A stretch of 46,746 nt of DNA from an uncultured Bacteroidales bacterium (GTDB lineage: Bacteria > Bacteroidota > Bacteroidia > Bacteroidales > UBA932), in NCBI GenBank assembly GCA_946187865.1, contig CAMHST010000016.1, forward strand, positions 1 through 46,746. Direction: 5' to 3'. A program made the position numbers and the translations under genes. The notes beneath the pieces were generated by a model. That model worked only from the letters and a program-made list of their open reading frames with translations, searched no databases and was not told the DNA's origin. Every line of letters begins with the position of its first letter. The first letter of the stretch is position 1. Shown one piece after another: positions 46,371 through 46,746 of the stretch.

Positions 46371-46746
46371 ATGAAAAAGTTGTTTTTTTTGCTGCTCTTG
46401 TCGCTGGCCTCCCTGTCCCTGGGCGCCCAGGATACCTATCTCTTTGCCCAGCGGGACACCTGTTCCCTGTATCTGGATGTGTATGATGTCACTTCCGGCG
46501 CGGAAACTTCCTACCTCGGGAATCCCAAACCCGCCGTCCTGTTTGTCTTCGGCGGCGGCTTCGTCTCGGGAGAGCGTTCGTCCGATTTCTATCAGGAGTG
46601 GTTCAAGACCCTGAACGACAACGGGTACGCCGTGGTCACCATCGACTATCGGCTGGGCATGAAAGGATACAAGGTGGGGAAGGGCATCTCCGGCCTTTTG
46701 AAGGCGGCCGACCGCTTCAAACTCTCGCAGGATATCGCTGTGGAGG
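46371..46746 (+). CDS. Secreted alpha/beta hydrolase (esterase-like), 3' end outside window
   Basis: The first 125 residues of an exported enzyme. Residues 1-19 are a signal peptide (MKKLFFLLLLSLASLSLGAQ). The visible part has the strand-turn PAVLFVFGGGFVSGERSS (about residues 53-70), in which FGGGF is the oxyanion-hole HGGG-type motif of carboxylesterase/lipase folds, and VVTIDYRLG (about 89-97), the next typical strand. The nucleophile elbow lies beyond the window edge, so activity cannot be confirmed. Confidence 0.75.
   Translation, partial: MKKLFFLLLLSLASLSLGAQDTYLFAQRDTCSLYLDVYDVTSGAETSYLGNPKPAVLFVFGGGFVSGERSSDFYQEWFKTLNDNGYAVVTIDYRLGMKGYKVGKGISGLLKAADRFKLSQDIAVE

Overview
The window looks like chromosomal DNA of a GC-rich member of the Bacteroidota, most likely Bacteroidales. 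Three things point there. Many genes have a TAnnTTTG -7 element, often with a TTTG -33 element about 19-23 bases upstream. The gene content includes an S46 dipeptidyl-peptidase of the DPP11 type, NamZ (DUF1343), WG-repeat proteins and Bacteroidota-type lipoprotein signals. The start codons lack strong Shine-Dalgarno sequences.

Left housekeeping block (1-16.4 kb): a secreted Ser/Arg-rich protein (cut by the window edge), the peptidoglycan genes namZ and murI, an AspT/YidE-type transporter, prfB, ridA, a DUF1295 membrane enzyme, an MMPL/RND protein with an unusual periplasmic part, a UvrD/PcrA helicase, a PAP2 phosphatase-GH43 fusion, dpp11 and a class I glutamine amidotransferase-like lipoprotein. 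The block ends in the scar of an internally deleted elaA-type acetyltransferase gene at 16429-16537.

Accessory island (about 16.5-33.4 kb): a divergent gene array, more AT-rich on its left side. Leftward from 26.7 kb run a WYL regulator fused to a PARG-like macrodomain, a small OGG-fold-like protein, a WG-repeat protein, a second OGG-like protein, a lipoprotein, an unknown protein, a third OGG-like protein and a DUF2779 nuclease. Rightward run a gene whose coding strand has only 5 cytosines in 693 bases, a DUF6939-like protein with a PcrA-type Tudor tail, a second WG-repeat protein, an AAA+ ATPase, a small protein with a caspase-like GHG/WCN pair, and an unknown protein. Two near-identical 19-bp palindromes (TTTGCC-N7-GGCAAA), one over the WYL promoter and one between two opposed -7 elements at 22.5 kb, look like the operator of the WYL regulator. 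The whole reads as an undescribed stress or defence module built around nucleic-acid damage and ADP-ribose chemistry. That functional reading is inference.

Right block (33.4-46.7 kb): a hicAB toxin-antitoxin pair, a lipoprotein, a nucleoside phosphorylase, pncB, the methionine/threonine operon metY-metX-thrA with a divergent Lrp/AsnC regulator, a LolA-like protein, a ClpA-type unfoldase, a 42-residue small protein and the start of a secreted esterase. A family of intergenic repeats with a 52-base period occurs at four places (13.6, 33.4, 34.4 and 37.8 kb). No rRNA, tRNA, CRISPR array or insertion sequence was seen.
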